Shown piece by piece: positions 35,482 through 49,600 of a stretch of 64,000 nucleotides of DNA. Made by a program: the position numbers and the translations under genes. The notes under the pieces are model-generated. The model did no database searches, was not told the DNA's origin, and saw only the letters and a list, made by a program, of their open reading frames with translations. Source of the DNA: Protula sp. h YS-2021 (lineage: Eukaryota > Annelida > Polychaeta > Sabellida > Serpulidae); NCBI GenBank assembly GCA_949752745.1, contig OX457026.1, positions 31,946,911 to 32,010,910 on the forward strand, read 5' to 3'. Within the stretch, counting starts at the first letter, position 1, and each line of letters begins with the position of its first letter.

Positions 35482-38400
35482 TTAATGCTGCTCTGAGAAA
35501 ATACCCGTTTTTTTCCAGCCGTGTCCTTAGAAACCTGCTTGGTCTAGGCGTTGTTTCTTTTATGGTTTTGATCTCAGTGTGACGTTTTCAGTCTTCAAGC
35601 TTGGCAAGACTCTTTAGTCCTGTGTAGAAAAGGTAGGACCAACAAAGAAAATAGCAGCATAAATGGCACTGTTCTTGATCTTTTTATTTCAAACTTTTTG
35701 CCCCATAATGAAAGTTGGTTCATTGGAAAGATAACGCAGAGATTTGATGTTTTCGGGGCAGCTGAAGTACTGCAGGCTCCTGCATCGAAAATCGTAATAA
35801 GATCACTAGTTTTCGAAGGTGACAAAGTTTCCATGCCACAGGCTGTTTTCCCGTTAGTAGTGTAGTTTTAAATATTTGTTGAATTTGCATATTGTTGCAT
35901 TTTATATGACGTTAAAAGTATGCAATGCCTGCAAAAGCAAATATGGCCCACAGCTGAAAATTTGTACAGTATTGATAAAGCCATATACATTTTAGTATTT
36001 AATGAGTTCGATGCTAAATAAAATGTAGTTTGATTAAGGTATAAACTTAACAAAAAGTCTGGGTTTCTTTACTGTGTAGGTGAAAAATTCGGTTTCCATA
36101 GTTTCAGGAAGGCTGAAGGAATAGCATTTGTTTAGTCAAGTCTACGTTTTCGCTTTTTGTTTTAGCTTTGCTGCGTTGATTTGTAGGTTCAGCGTTTTAG
36201 TACGAGGCAGTTAACTCTATTTGCTCTGCTTTAATTTCGTTAAGAAAATAGAGGTAGCGGATTGATTGTTGCCTTTGCGAGGCTCTTCTCAACCTGTTTA
36301 CACAAGTCTCTGTGTAAAATTGCTCTAAATAAACATTCCATTTCACTTTGGCTATATTTATACCATATGTGTCTCTTTTTTTTAATGAAATTATTTAAAT
36401 TTTAACACTATTTTTTTTCGCCAAAATTACACAATATCACCCATCATCTGATATATGGCTTCTTTGTCTTCATACACCTTTTACGGTGACGTCGCTTCTA
36501 TTATTTTCATTTTTTTAATGCATTTTGTGTAGGCTGCTTGTTAGGCAGGATTTACAGCACTGCGGAAAACGCACCCTTACCCACTTATTTCAGGGGCACT
36601 GAAAATGAGCTCTGAAATTGTCTGTACAGTGAAATGCTATAGCATCTAATATCTTTCTTAAAGAGAGTTTATTTTCGCATATTTTTTTTTAACTCAAGGT
36701 TACAATACACGGAATCTTTAAGAAAGATGCGAGTACATTTATGCTGCACAAGTTTTGTGTTTATGCGATGCTTTTCAATGGGAGGGTGTGTGGCTCCACT
36801 GCAAAATGTCCACACGAGACCACCTTAATTTATCAATCTTCCTGCTTCTACTTCTCTTATAAATGCTGCTGAGGATAATATGCATTTAAACAGTCCCCCT
36901 CCACTTACATATTCAAAGCCAGTTTTCCATGGATCTCAAGCACCTTAGCTGCATCTTGCCAGTGGAACCGTAGAATCAGGCACTTTTTTGTCAAATGAGG
37001 CTTATTTACTCATGGACCCCCAGAGTAGTTAAATACCTCTGGTACTGACTGAAGTGCACTGAAAGAGACTTGTCACGCAGAGTATCGCCAGACATTTTCT
37101 CCGGTAGTCTATGTATACTGCGCTGTTTTGTAGATGCTATTCATTTATTCAAGGAAAGAGCTTTAGTTGTTTTCAATGTCGTTTTATATGTTTCGTAGAC
37201 TTATAAGCAGTTCTTTGAGATATAATTAAAAGTTTGTTTTTTTTCCTTATCGTTTCCAACGTTTAATTTTTAAAACCGGTTTGAAATAGATTTATTGAGA
37301 TTGGGAATGTCTTAAATATTAGATTTTTTGGCTTATTTTCCTTCAGAATTTCGTTTCATTAAAGGGATTTCATTTCTAGACATAGTTATTTCACATGTAT
37401 TCAGTACATTCTTGCATTTTTACTTTTTCGGAATAATTTAAAATTTTCTATCGTTGCAATGTAGTAGAATAGACTGGTTTGAAAATGAATTTAGGGTTGT
37501 TCCAGAAATTGTCTGCCTTTTGGATCAGTTGTAGCTGACAGCCCTAAAATTATCGATTCTCTTTCATGCTTTTAAAATGTTTGGCAATAAATTGAACAAT
37601 TCAAGTATTTTGCACATACGCAAGAGATTGATGATGTCCAACGCGTATGCAAAAGCCTAACAAGATAAAAATAATCATAGATGTTTATCCGATCTGGGAA
37701 CAGCCTCCCTGGAATACTGGAAAATGCTCAGGATTACGCCACAGACCCAAATGAAGACAGTTTCCGAAGCAACCCTCTTTTTAAAAACCATCAAAACATA
37801 AAACAATATATAATCAGGTTGCTAAAACTCGCCTTCTATATTCTCAGTAATGAGAAAATATATTATGCAATTTTACTGAAATTATATTAAGAAATTTATT
37901 GAAAATTTTTACAGATATATGAGCGATATTATGATGTTAAGTAAATATATATCGACAATTTTTCATGATCTGTTTATAGCAAATTGTATTGTCGGGTAAA
38001 AATACACGATAACATTCAAATTGGCTAGGTATAGAACATTTTAGATTTCGGTTGTAAATGCATTGTTTGTACTTTTACATGTGCAAATCTAAAAAAATGA
38101 TAATAAATAAATAACACAATATTGTGTTTTTATTACTTGATGAGCTGTTTTAAAAGGTTCATTTGTGACGCAAGGCTTAGTTTGTCAAGTTCATAAATTG
38201 AAATAGCATCTAACACCTTTTTTTTTAAAAAATATTTCCAATATCTACAAAAGTTTGCGGAACAGGGTGAAATACCTTCAATAAAATTGTTTTTCAAGGT
38301 AATGTGTTCAACATGTATTTTCTTGTCGAAAACTGGTTCGTACCATGCACCATTTTACGAATTCTTTCAACTTTTTCTGTCGAAGCATCAACGGATTTTA

Positions 38401-39801
38401 CTTGAGTATTAAAAAGCAGTATTGACGCCAAACGCTGAATTGATCAGATTTATCTACGTATGTTTTGCCTTCATACTCAAAATATGCATTTAAAAAAGTC
38501 CATCAGTCTTGTTATTTGTTTGGAAGCAAATCAATTCGCCATCAATATTTGGCATCTGGTCTTTCACTCCAGCTCATGATCAAAACTTAACTCCGCATTA
38601 CTCCGTTTACTTTCAATGCAAAATCGAACTTGAAAAATTTGCACTTTTGGCTTTTATCACTTTTGAAACATGTGATAACGATTTTGAAGATAATCTATCA
38701 TTCTAAAAAGTAGGCTGCTTTGTAGGACATCGATTTCGAAATACTTCAAACTGAAATGTCCAGTGAAATTTCGATTTCCCATTCATTTGAACATAGACAT
38801 TTGAATAGTCTACATAAAACATACTTGAAAAGTGACAATAGCTTACGTGGCATGCTCAGGACTCTGAGTAGAGCAGTTTTCAATGCTAAGACCGAGTAGC
38901 CCATAACGGACGGGGGAGGGAGGGGGTAGGAGGTGTTGGGCTGATTGCGAGCTATGGTACTTTGGCACGAAAACGCATAACAGCCTTGAAAGAAAGAAAT
39001 AAAAATTGTACTATTATTTATTCACATTCACTAGATTTTTGCACTTCATTCTAAAATTTAAGATATTTTCAGGAAAACTATGGAATATATTTCTATTAAA
39101 CTTGAATTAAATGCCTTTTCGGTTGGCGGCAGAAAAAATCGTGCCCAGTGATATTGCTTTCTGGCTTTTCTACATTGTTATAATTAAGATTCACTTGAAG
39201 AAAAGGTGTCTGTCCTGCAGAAAGTACAATATCCATTGATAGTGAGAGATAGTGTGAAATCTGCTTTTGTGTGGTGAAAAAATTTTAAAAGATTATCATT
39301 GTCAGTGACAATTGATCCGCGAGCATTTATCCAGCAACCTCATCATTGCAGTAGAAAGTCTACCCGCGCATTTTTTAACTCAAATGTAAGAGATCTCCAA
39401 GGACAGCTTGTAGATTGGGTGTGGCTCAGCCTGGCCCAATTAAGCTTGTCTATTCGATGATAAAGAATGGATGACACCCAAGACAGTAATATTCCTCGAT
39501 ATTGAAGGGTGAGTTTCTGGCAAGCTGAATTGCCCTGAGACATTTCTGGTTGGTTTTTATCCTAATTCAATGCGTCAACTTTTGCTTCAAAAAGCAAGAT
39601 TGCTTTCCCGTTCAGAACCAACTCGTAAAATTGGGTAAATTTACAGCGGTATAACAAAATTCATGATTTGGATCAATCGTATCAAATTTTTTAAAAAATC
39701 GGTGGCTACTTTTTTTACAGAAGGGCATTGGTCTTTCAAACATTGTTTCAAAGTTTTATAAACAAAGCATTTAAAAATCGGCTGTCGGGCTAATTGACAG
39801 T
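33883..39801. other. Non-coding stretch
   Basis: No supported gene. It contains a (ATA)n-like tract near 34430-34450, a candidate regulatory block at about 34750-35330, a 30-T run (35451-35480), and a 14-bp perfect hairpin near 36651-36729 (atctttcttaaaga paired with tctttaagaaagat). Confidence 0.5.
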
Positions 39802-40187
39802 TAATACAGACTTTTTGCCAGAAGAAAGCAACTTATCATACGTCCCAATTTCCTTCTTGTAGATGTCGTGTGCAAAATAAAACATTTCTTGAAAAGTTTT
39901 TGCAAGTACAATTCACAACGTTTACAATTGATTATTTAGTAAATTGGTGTAGTAATTCATGTTCCAGAATCCTCTGTACACATATTGATGGTTTTATTTA
40001 TATTTGAAGTAAAAAATAGCTTTAAACTGGACCGAATTTCGCTGCACGTGGCGAAATGGCACTCACTTGCAATGGCAGAAGACCAGAGACACAATATATC
40101 TGGTCAAAGACAAAACTTTCAGTGTTTCGACATAATTATCAGCTTCCGGATTACTATCTTAAACGAGGTCATCGCAGTAAATATAAT

Positions 40188-40800
40188 GTAACCTCTTTTA
40201 GGCACAAATAATAAAATTCAGTTTTCTAACCGTTTTTGAGAAAATGGTCAACTTCCTGCTTTTGACCTTGACCATGACAGAGGAGGTTAAGGTCACCGAG
40301 GTACCTCTTATATAACGTCTTTTAGGCCCAAAGGGTAAAAAATAAGCTCAAAATCGCCCCATCTCTAACTGTTTTTAAGATAGTGGTCAACTTCCAGTTT
40401 TTGATTTTGACCATGACAGAGGTCAAATCGCCGAGGTACCTCTTAAATAACGTCTTGTAGGCCCAAAGGATCGCAAAATAAGCTTAAAATAGTTCTATCT
40501 CTAACCGTTCTAGAGATCATGATCACCTTCCGGTTTTTGACCCTGACCATAATGGAGGAGGTCAAGGTCACCTAGGTACCTCTTATATAGCGTTTTTTTT
40601 TGCCCAAAGGATCGCAAAATAAGCTTAAAATCGCTCTATCTCTAACCATTCTTTGAGATAATGGTCAACTTTTGGTTTTTGACCTTGACCATAACGGAGG
40701 AGGTCAAGATCACCGAGGTACCTCTTTTATATAACGTCTTTTAGGCCCAAAGGGTCGGAAATAAGCTCGAAATCGCTATGTCTCTAGATAAATCGTTTTC
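40188..40800. repeat. Tandem array of about 140-bp units with TGACCT/AGGTCA half-sites
   Basis: Roughly four and a half units are anchored by the phrase gaggtacctctt at about 40297, 40432, 40572 and 40714, giving periods of about 135-142 bp. Each unit has an inverted pair related to TTGACCTTGACC and GGTCAAGGTCA about 11 bp apart, so each can form a hairpin. It lies inside the element at 39802-41615. Confidence 0.85.
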
Positions 40801-40980
40801 TAGATAATGAACAATCAAACGGATTACGATCTACAAAGGTCACATAACCTTGACCTTGACCCTGAATGTTGAGAGTCAGTCCGCGATGTTGCTGTATACT
40901 GACACCGTACACGTATTGAAACAAGGATTTGAGCGCTACTTTCAGTCATTTTTCGCGATGAATAGGGTTATGAAAAAAAT

Positions 40981-41300
40981 ATTTTGACCTCAATTTGACG
41001 TTAACCTTAAAGATCACGGTAAAATTTTTTTGCGGATTTCACGATAACTCTTTATCCTCTATATCTCTGCCAGATGCCGTCTTTCTACTACAAACCCTGC
41101 ATGTAGGATGAGTTTAGTTTTCTGGAAACATTGAGATTAAATACTTTGACATCAATTTGACATTGACCTTGAAGGCAAGGTAAAAAACTTAGCAGATTTT
41201 TCGACATCTCATAAACCTCTATGTCTATGCCATTTTTCATCGTCCTACGTCAAAAAGCATGGGAAGAGTTTTCTGGAAACCTCTGAGACGAAAAAAGAGA
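40981..41300. repeat. Two-copy tandem repeat, period about 162 bp
   Basis: Two diverged copies start ttgacctcaatttgacgtta (about 40984) and ttgacatcaatttgacattg (about 41146). Each ends near agttttctggaaac. This is part of the interior of the element at 39802-41615. Confidence 0.7.
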
Positions 41301-41615
41301 CAAAAAAAGGAATAAAAAGCTAGAATTCTTAACAAATCATATCCATTTGCAAACTCTGTTTGCAAGTGGGAATTACTGTATTAACTCCCTCACGAATTTG
41401 CATACATATATTTCGTTTTGACTGATCAAAACACAGTTTCGATTTATATTTAGGGGTTCGGTAACTGGTTCAAATTATATCACTTTTGATATAAGAACGA
41501 CGTAAAAATGCTTTTTTAAAAATATTCTTTGCCAGAATATTTTGTTTCTCATTTCAGATGTCTTCTCAGACGCAAAATTTGAAAAGCCAATTGCTTGCAA
41601 AAGATCTCTAATGTG

Positions 41616-43188
41616 TTATATCAAACATTTGGTATACTAATGCAACTATATTCTAAAGCGTTAACTGGACCACAAACCTAAATTACTGCCCTAGACTGAA
41701 AATTTGGTACTAGCGCACCCTATCTCTGATTTCACTATAGCTGAGTACAAACTGCAATCCGAATAATGGTTAACCATTGATGTAACCTAGGATCAAATGT
41801 CACTGCAAACGAATGGCACAAGGATTGAATGCCACACCTTTCACAAGATGATATCATACACCAAATGGGCAAAAAATCGGTATAAATAATACATTTAATA
41901 AATATAACTTATATACTATTGTCATTGTATATTCCCCGTATTTCGAAGAAAAAGAGCTGAGAAAGTAGAGCTGTGTAATAGTGTGTAAGTCTATTGATTG
42001 TAATTCATACTTGTAATTTAATCGAATAATTAGCTGTTATTAGTTTAATTGCAATAAGTACATTAGCATAGATTCCCAAACTCTTATATAACTGAATTAC
42101 AGATAACAACTTAGAAAGAAATATAATAAGACAAATAACTTGAATCATTTTGCAACCTGTCGCAATGAACCATAATATTCCATAAAGATGTGGCGTTTAT
42201 TCAGGGTGGCATTTTGATCATGTGGCATTTAAACCTACACTACAAATAAGAGTGGTGTTTATGTTGGGTGACGTTTAGTCCGGGTGGCATTGATAAGAAT
42301 ACCTGGTTAAACACATGCGCAGTCAATAAGTCGACCCCTCTGTTATTGCTGTACGGAAAGCATATCATTCCTGTGCTGCACTTTGATGCTGTCTTTTTAC
42401 TGTCGCTTATCTCACGCTCTTTTCTTTCTTCTTACTTATATCAAGGTCGTTGTTAGCATTGGCAAAGCGGAGTTAAATAAAGTCAAAACAAGATGTTTAT
42501 AATGTTTAGGTCAATTCAAATACAGTAGAGATTTTGAAATTAAATTGCGAATACTGGCATGTCTAAAAGATTAAAAAATATATTTATAATTTGATGGAGG
42601 TTTATGGCCTTATAATTTATTCCGTACCTTTAGAAAACTAAAAACTTACCCTGCCTAAAGACAGAATGTTTGTTAATCTTGTACTTTTATTACATAATCC
42701 AAGAAACTTTATACTCATGTCACAAAATTATGACATTTTTACGTAAACTTGCAGGTAAGAACCCCGGCCCCAATAAATACTCCAGAAAAGCTCGAGGCCT
42801 AAAAGATTTATACGTTAAAAGGGTCAGGATCTTCTTCAATATTGTCAGGTATTTATTACACAAAGTTATATTATGAAGTAAAATAACCTAATATATAACA
42901 CTTCTTTTGACAAAAGGGCCAGGCCATATTTCTTTTTAGATGTGTGATCGATAGCAGAAGACATCACTGCAAGTACCGGACAAACTTTTACTGAAAAATT
43001 GTCAATGTGACCTCAAGCCCTGAATATTCCTTCGTCATGACAGTATACTTTTCCTGGCGCCCGATGATAAATATATTCTAAAAAGAAAGCGAAGAGTATA
43101 ATTAACAAACTTATGACTTTGGCTTTTCTGTGCCATGGAATACTGGATTAAATTTATATTGTGTGGAAATATCTCTGAAAGGTAAAAA
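41616..43188. other. Non-coding stretch with a short minisatellite
   Basis: No gene is seen. Four to six diverged copies of a gtggcgtttattc-like unit occur at about 42191-42290. Confidence 0.5.
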
Positions 43189-43612
43189 TTGACCTGTATT
43201 TAGTATTCATGAAAAAGTTTGTTTTATCACACAATTTCTGGATTCTACGCGGGTTGCAAACTATGAAATTTTGCTTGTAGGTAGGTGAATTGATATATTA
43301 CGCAAAGCATTAAATATAAAATATCAGTATTTTACGTTTTCAAAAATGAGTTGGTATACGCATTTTAACAATCTTGGTTAATTTTTCTGGGATACGTTAA
43401 AACCTCATTTAAAGAATCTTTTGTCATATTGCAAATGTATTCATCATGTTTTACAGTCAAGCCAGGTCGCCAAAATGCGAAACTGCGTACAATAGATATG
43501 CATTTTTTGAAAACGTAAAATATTGATATTTTATATTCAATGCATTGCAGAATTAAGAAATGGTGTGATAAATGAAAATATGCTTTTTCGTAACCATTAA
43601 ATATAGGTCAAC
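43189..43612. mobile_element. Foldback element with long inverted arms
   Basis: The left arm (43189-43348) starts ttgacctgtatttag and ends tattttacgttttcaaaaat. The right arm (43502-43612) is its diverged reverse complement, ending aaatataggtcaact. The left arm has about 50-60 extra bases. The core pair, aatataaaatatc.atatttta and cgttttcaaaaa, is nearly perfect. There is no coding capacity; it is a MITE or foldback element. Confidence 0.75.
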
Positions 43613-46600
43613 TTCCACATTAGGCGTTGTCTATTCGATTGTTTTGAATTTTAGAGCTGTATCAAGACTTGCATTAGAGATTCCATTAAGCTTATAAAAC
43701 CGGATTCAGAAAATGAGATACTTAATATCTTGAACTTTGTCAGCCGAAGAACATTTTATTTTAATATGAATACTGGTCTATTGATTGCATTGTATTGTAT
43801 CTTAAAGGGTGAGTATTTCATTAGATGACACTAACTATGCCATAAACGGGTAGTGACAAAGGAGTAATTCACTGTAGACGAACTAATCTGTTTTAATAAT
43901 AACCTTTTTTGTATTTTCCAACTGAGATTGTTAATTATATCCATAATTTATGATGTGTAAGGAAGTGTAACAGACTTTGAAACATCAAATCAGGTTTTAA
44001 GGCATACTCCAATAAATTCATCAACGTTACATTTAATGTGTTGCTGATTTTGTTTTAACCACTGACTGAATTCATGGGGATATGCCTGCAAGTCACTACA
44101 CTTTTTGACACATTGTATGTTAGTGTCCACTTATGGATTATTTATTTAGTATATTAGTAGTTTCGAATTCACATGCAAAAGATAACATAAAAGTCTGAAT
44201 TTGAATCAAAATTATTTTTTTCTTTGATATGCTTTTTTTTTATAATTGTCATGTTTATAAGAGCGATCGGGTTATAAATTAAAAAATTATCTGAGGAAAA
44301 AACTTGTCGCAAAATTTCAACTGAATATTTCATATTTATACGACGCTTGTTCGAGGGTACATTTTTTCAGAGTTTGCTGCATCTCTGCCCGAGAACACGA
44401 ATAGTTGGGGACGTTATTTAGACTTTCAAGATTTTGGGCACTAAACCAATACTATAGCAACCGGTATATAAAATATATTGGCAATCATCTGCAATAGCTC
44501 TTATGACGAACAATGCAAAGCTATGGCATGCTAACCGTTCCATTACTTTCCCCTAAAACACTTCCTAAAATATGCGTACAGTTTGCTGCAGACATTGGTG
44601 AAAGCTTTGCAAGCGAATGCTTTTGTTGGTTTGTTTTGTCGGGTCATGTAGTTCTTAGCCATAGCTCCAGATGCGTCCTATTACTTTGCGTCAAGTTATG
44701 ATAGGCATCATCATCTAAATGATGTGTAAGCAATCTGTGTTTGTTTACACGGTAGGGTCTGGTACAATCATAACGGGATACAAAGAGAGGGATCCTCATT
44801 AACGTTCTGATATCTCAGAATTTTTGTCTGTACTTTGGAATATTTTATCAACTGGAACAAATGAATGCATTAATGCAATAAATACATTTTTTATTTACGT
44901 TCAACATTTCCTGTCCTCACATCAAACGTGTCAATTCTTTAAATTGTTTATGATTATTTATCAATGACTAGAAAACCAAGTTTTAAATTAAAATACAGTA
45001 TAAGGTCATTTTAAATTTGCTATGCTTGGAGCAAAGTATAAACAAGATGTGGCACTATGTATCGCTCAGCATTTTTTGTAAATAATAGTTGCCTGTAGAA
45101 TAATCTATAGCAAAATTACTTCTTTGGCGAACATAAAAGCAATAAATTGATCCTTGAAGTACATTTTGATGTTACTGTCTCAACTGAAATAACCTCAATA
45201 TCGTAGAGATATGTGAGAAAACTGCCACATGCAAATATTGTCGTGCGCTATATCATCTTTTTTAATAAATTAATTGAACCTTACATAAAACACAGATTGA
45301 AACAAGGCCAAAGGCGACTTAAATTTATCTATAAATCCCAACGATAAAACCTACGTAATAAAATTACCCAAATTATGTTTTTCTGTAAATTTAAACAATG
45401 TAATAAAGAACAACAGATGTAAGCATTTGTATCAAACATATTAAGCAAATTAATTCAGTGTGTCGATGTTCAATTTTTGAGCAAGGTGTACATCGGCCTT
45501 AACAAAAAAGCAAAGTTTTTACACGTTTCAGAACAGCTGTGGTTTATATATTTGTCAGTCAGACATTGGTTGTTGAACTTCTAAAGCTCGCACGCCTACC
45601 TTATGTTTTTAATATTTTTTAGGATTACATCTTCGCATCTTTCTCCTGAACTACGGTTTAATATAGTGGGCTATAATGCGTGTGCATGCGACTATACAAA
45701 CACATACATATTCCAAAAAATGGATAATATCGCCATATTTTTAAATCAGACATTAAAACCAGATAAATTCTATATATCATCCAAACACTCATTCTTTCTC
45801 CTTTGAATCGCATATATCAAAAATTTGTGCGTTCATAGGTGACGGAGCCATGAGTCCTGCATAAATACCCACGTTTTAAAAAACTTATTCTAGTTGCTTT
45901 TCAAACCAACCAATTATTATGGAGGTTGATTTTGTACTGACATCTTGTATGTTTACCCTAGTCTTCATCTTAACATTTAAATCTGATATGTTGTGCATTC
46001 ATGGATAGTGCATCTGAAGGTGAATCGTAGTTGTGTGCGATCCAAAAATGCCTCTTTTCCCAGCACATTTCATGATCGCTTGAAATATCATGGAGTATTT
46101 TCTGGTTACTTGTTACTTGCTACATGTTTTGTGGATAAGTGAAAAAAATGATTGTCACCTTCCAAGGTATTTTCTTTTCAGCTACCAACTGGATCTGTAA
46201 ACGTTTAAAATGTTAAATCAAAATTTTCAAAGCTCTGTAGCTCGGAATCTTTTATCCTCAAATCTACTACTTTTTTTTGGTTTGGAAGGGTTTAATATCG
46301 TAGCCTGTCACGGATAAAATTCAAAAATGCTCAAGCGCAAACCTCATAATCCTCTAATATAAAAAGTATTGCTTCTTGGAGTTGTATGTATTCTTTGATG
46401 TTTCAATTACTTTGAAATGTATGTTTCATTCATAAATTTTGATAATAATATATTTAGAAATCTTCCATGGAATGCTCAAAGTTACATAGATTTTTTAGCA
46501 TCCTTTAGAAATGTTTATCATTTGAATGGAATTATTTCAAAGCAGAATTGTTTTAAGGTGCTTTCTAAAAAATCACTCTTTTTTCAACCCAATTGATCAC

Positions 46601-49600
46601 GAAATGAAAAAAGGTTTGATAAAACTATATTGGATATCTCAGCCAATCTAGGAAGTTAATGAAGCAAGAGCAATATATCCATTCGAATTGTGTCATCACT
46701 TTACCAGAAAGCTTTCGATGAAGCAGTAAAACGTTTTTGTCTTGCCCGGCCTTCATTTTCTTTACGAGATCTGTTTGTATTTGTATTTGAGGATATTTGG
46801 GCTATGCTGCATGGGGGATGCATCTGTAGCAACAAGCTGTGCTTAATTTCTGAGGCAAGGCGATGTTTTAGGTTGCACATCGGTTGTAAAACATTAACTA
46901 TCCAAGTGTTTGTAGAGTGGCAACTGGCTCACAAGATTTTTAGTTGTCTTCAAAAAGGTTTCCCGGAAATTCCTGATCAATGGAAATGTATACCTTTAAA
47001 ATATTGGTTATTCTGTGTATTATGTGAAACGCATTATTGCAAGAATTAAATAAACAGTCATCAAGAATCATCATGCTGCATACATGACCAAAAGACGCAC
47101 ATATTTCCGATTATATTGAAAATTAACCTAACTCAAGTTTATTACATTTTACTAATAATTTAAACCGTCGAACATTGTGTTTTCAAACTGTTAGAATCTT
47201 TTTTGTAATTACAGCAACGGCAAGCTTCACACTGCCAACTACTAATCACACTGAATGCTGATTAAATTTTTGTAGAGGTAGGTGCTCCAAAGGTCTTATA
47301 TACAAATACCAAATAAATAAATGGAGTTCTTAATATGGGAAGCCTGTACTCATGGGGCGTGGCATAGCTAGCTATCGAAAGCACTGTCATGAACACATGT
47401 AACTTAAAAAGCTCATCGTAGCGGCTGTGCAACTGACAGAGACGGTGTGAGACAATTCTTATTAGTTCTTACAATTGTCTCTTCACAATTTTCCTTGCGA
47501 TTTCATTTTGATTAGGTTGTAGCGGAGTTAGTGTTAGTTTTTTTAGATAGTATACTTAACCTTTATATGGCCCCCTAAATTTAAAACATGTGTAAAGTCA
47601 GGTGATCCCCTGTGATTAGTCTGTGACACGTGTTATGATCAACGGACCATATCCCACCAAATTCGTTGTTATTTCTCCACGTGTTTGGTCAGTCTGTTAA
47701 AGTCAGTCATACTGGACAGATGTACGTTTAGCCTGAAGTTTAAGTCCGCCACAATTGGTAAGAACTTGATTATAATTAGCTATACTAAATGACATGTCAG
47801 AAGCATTTATGTCAGAAGCATTTAATGTGTAGTTTAGATTAAATACTGACTCGATTTATCTGTTAATTATCGGTATTTTGGCATTAATTTTGTGGCAATA
47901 TGTTCAAATATTTTGTTATTTATTGCAGTCCACATTGCGATAGGAAATAAATTAGTAAAGAACAGCAATGGGCTTTTATTTCCCGTCCGTCACATAGGTA
48001 TTTTTTAAAACTACAAAACATAACGTTCATTATTAAAAGCATCGTGGAGAACAAAGAAGGAATAAATCTGAAACCTCACCTCAAGCAATATTATATCACA
48101 ATACTCCCACGAATACTTTAGCTTATGAAACTATCCAATTTACTTCACAAAAATAGGAAACATCAAATTTAGATAAATTTTGGTAAAGATGATAAATGAG
48201 CTAGAAAGATTTAAAAGTATTATATTCACTGAGAAGCCAGCAGAAAAATCAAGCAATATGTAAGCTTTCAGTTTTCAATGAAAAGTAAATATATGGGAAC
48301 AAAGTTGCTAAAATGTATTATTTTTACCACAAAGGATGCATTGTTAAAGATCCTGCTATTATTCAGCGTTTTACAGAGTCAATCAAATTCCTTCACGACG
48401 TCGCATTGAAGGAAGCACAGAAATTACCGGAATAATGGGAACAATGAGATTACCTTGATTACTATTGGTGAACAAGATGCTTTAAACGTTGGAACGTGAT
48501 AACGGCACAGAAGCTAAACATCACCACGAAAGAAAAAATAATTGAAAAGTGAAGACATTTGCAATTGCAAAAAAATGACACAGAAAGAAACGAAAACTTT
48601 ATTTAGACATCTTGTTGAGATTCACAACCACGAGAGAATATATGTTCAAATGTGTAGACATTCTTTAATGAAAACCACAACAACATCGTACAAAAATTAT
48701 TAAATGAATGTCGATGAACACACACCTTTCTTTAACAATTTATTCAAAGTGATCTCTGTCTTAAGACTTGTTTGGCATAATGAATCAATGGAATGACTAC
48801 ACCACGCCTTGGTTAGGTTTACAAAGATATTTCATCCGCAATGTCAGTTAACAGGGATTATATGGGACTTTTATGGGATTTTTGGGTTCATGCCAGCATG
48901 GACGGTTTTTATTTACAAAAATTCTCCGTACTTTTGCCAGAGGATCGGATTATTTATGACTATTTGCTGAGTATAACATAACGTTTGAATGATGAAATAT
49001 TTCACAAATGGACAGGTTTTAGATTTAAATGTCCTTTATTACAATGGCTAAACTTACAGTAGATCTTGATATTTCATAAGTATATTTACAAATGAAATCG
49101 TTACGGAACTTTAGTGTGCTTTTAAACAGATTAGTGACTACTATCTGTTAGTTCGTGTGGGTTTGTGCTTTATGTGATAAATATGTTATAAAAGACGTAA
49201 TAATGTAAGTAAATTATTTTAATGCTAGTTAGTTAGTTAGTTATATAAATAGCGAAATACTGATACAGGTTGATTTCTTTAAAAATTTACAAATTTGCTA
49301 GGTTTTACTTCATGAAAGAGCTGCCTCAACCAGTTAACTCTGAAATGACGCGAGCGGGCGTCTTGAAAATCGGTACAGTCTATTAAAATATGTTTCACTG
49401 TGTAAGGTTCATGACACTCGACACAATTCAATAATACTATCAAGCATAGAGCCGTAGTGATAGAAACTATGAATTTACTCTCAATTAAGCTGTAAGGTTA
49501 CCTGTACTAGTTTTATGAAATTTATGACAGCTAAGATATTCAGATAGGCATTATAATTATATAAATACCCTCTACGGTTTACCAGTAGTTGTATAATTTT

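Larger units (their letters stand above)
39802..41615. mobile_element. MITE-like DNA element, copy 2, expanded by internal repeats
   Basis: The left end (from about 39802, ttaatacagactttttgcca, then aaataaaacatttcttgaaaag) aligns with the left end of copy 1 at 26362. The right end (41395-41615, with cacagtttcgatttatattt and gacgcaaaatttgaaaag..cttgcaaaagatctctaatgt) aligns with its right end in the same orientation. The outer ends are inverted repeats of one another. About 1.4 kb of extra sequence between them contains two tandem repeats. I see no transposase frame. Confidence 0.7.
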
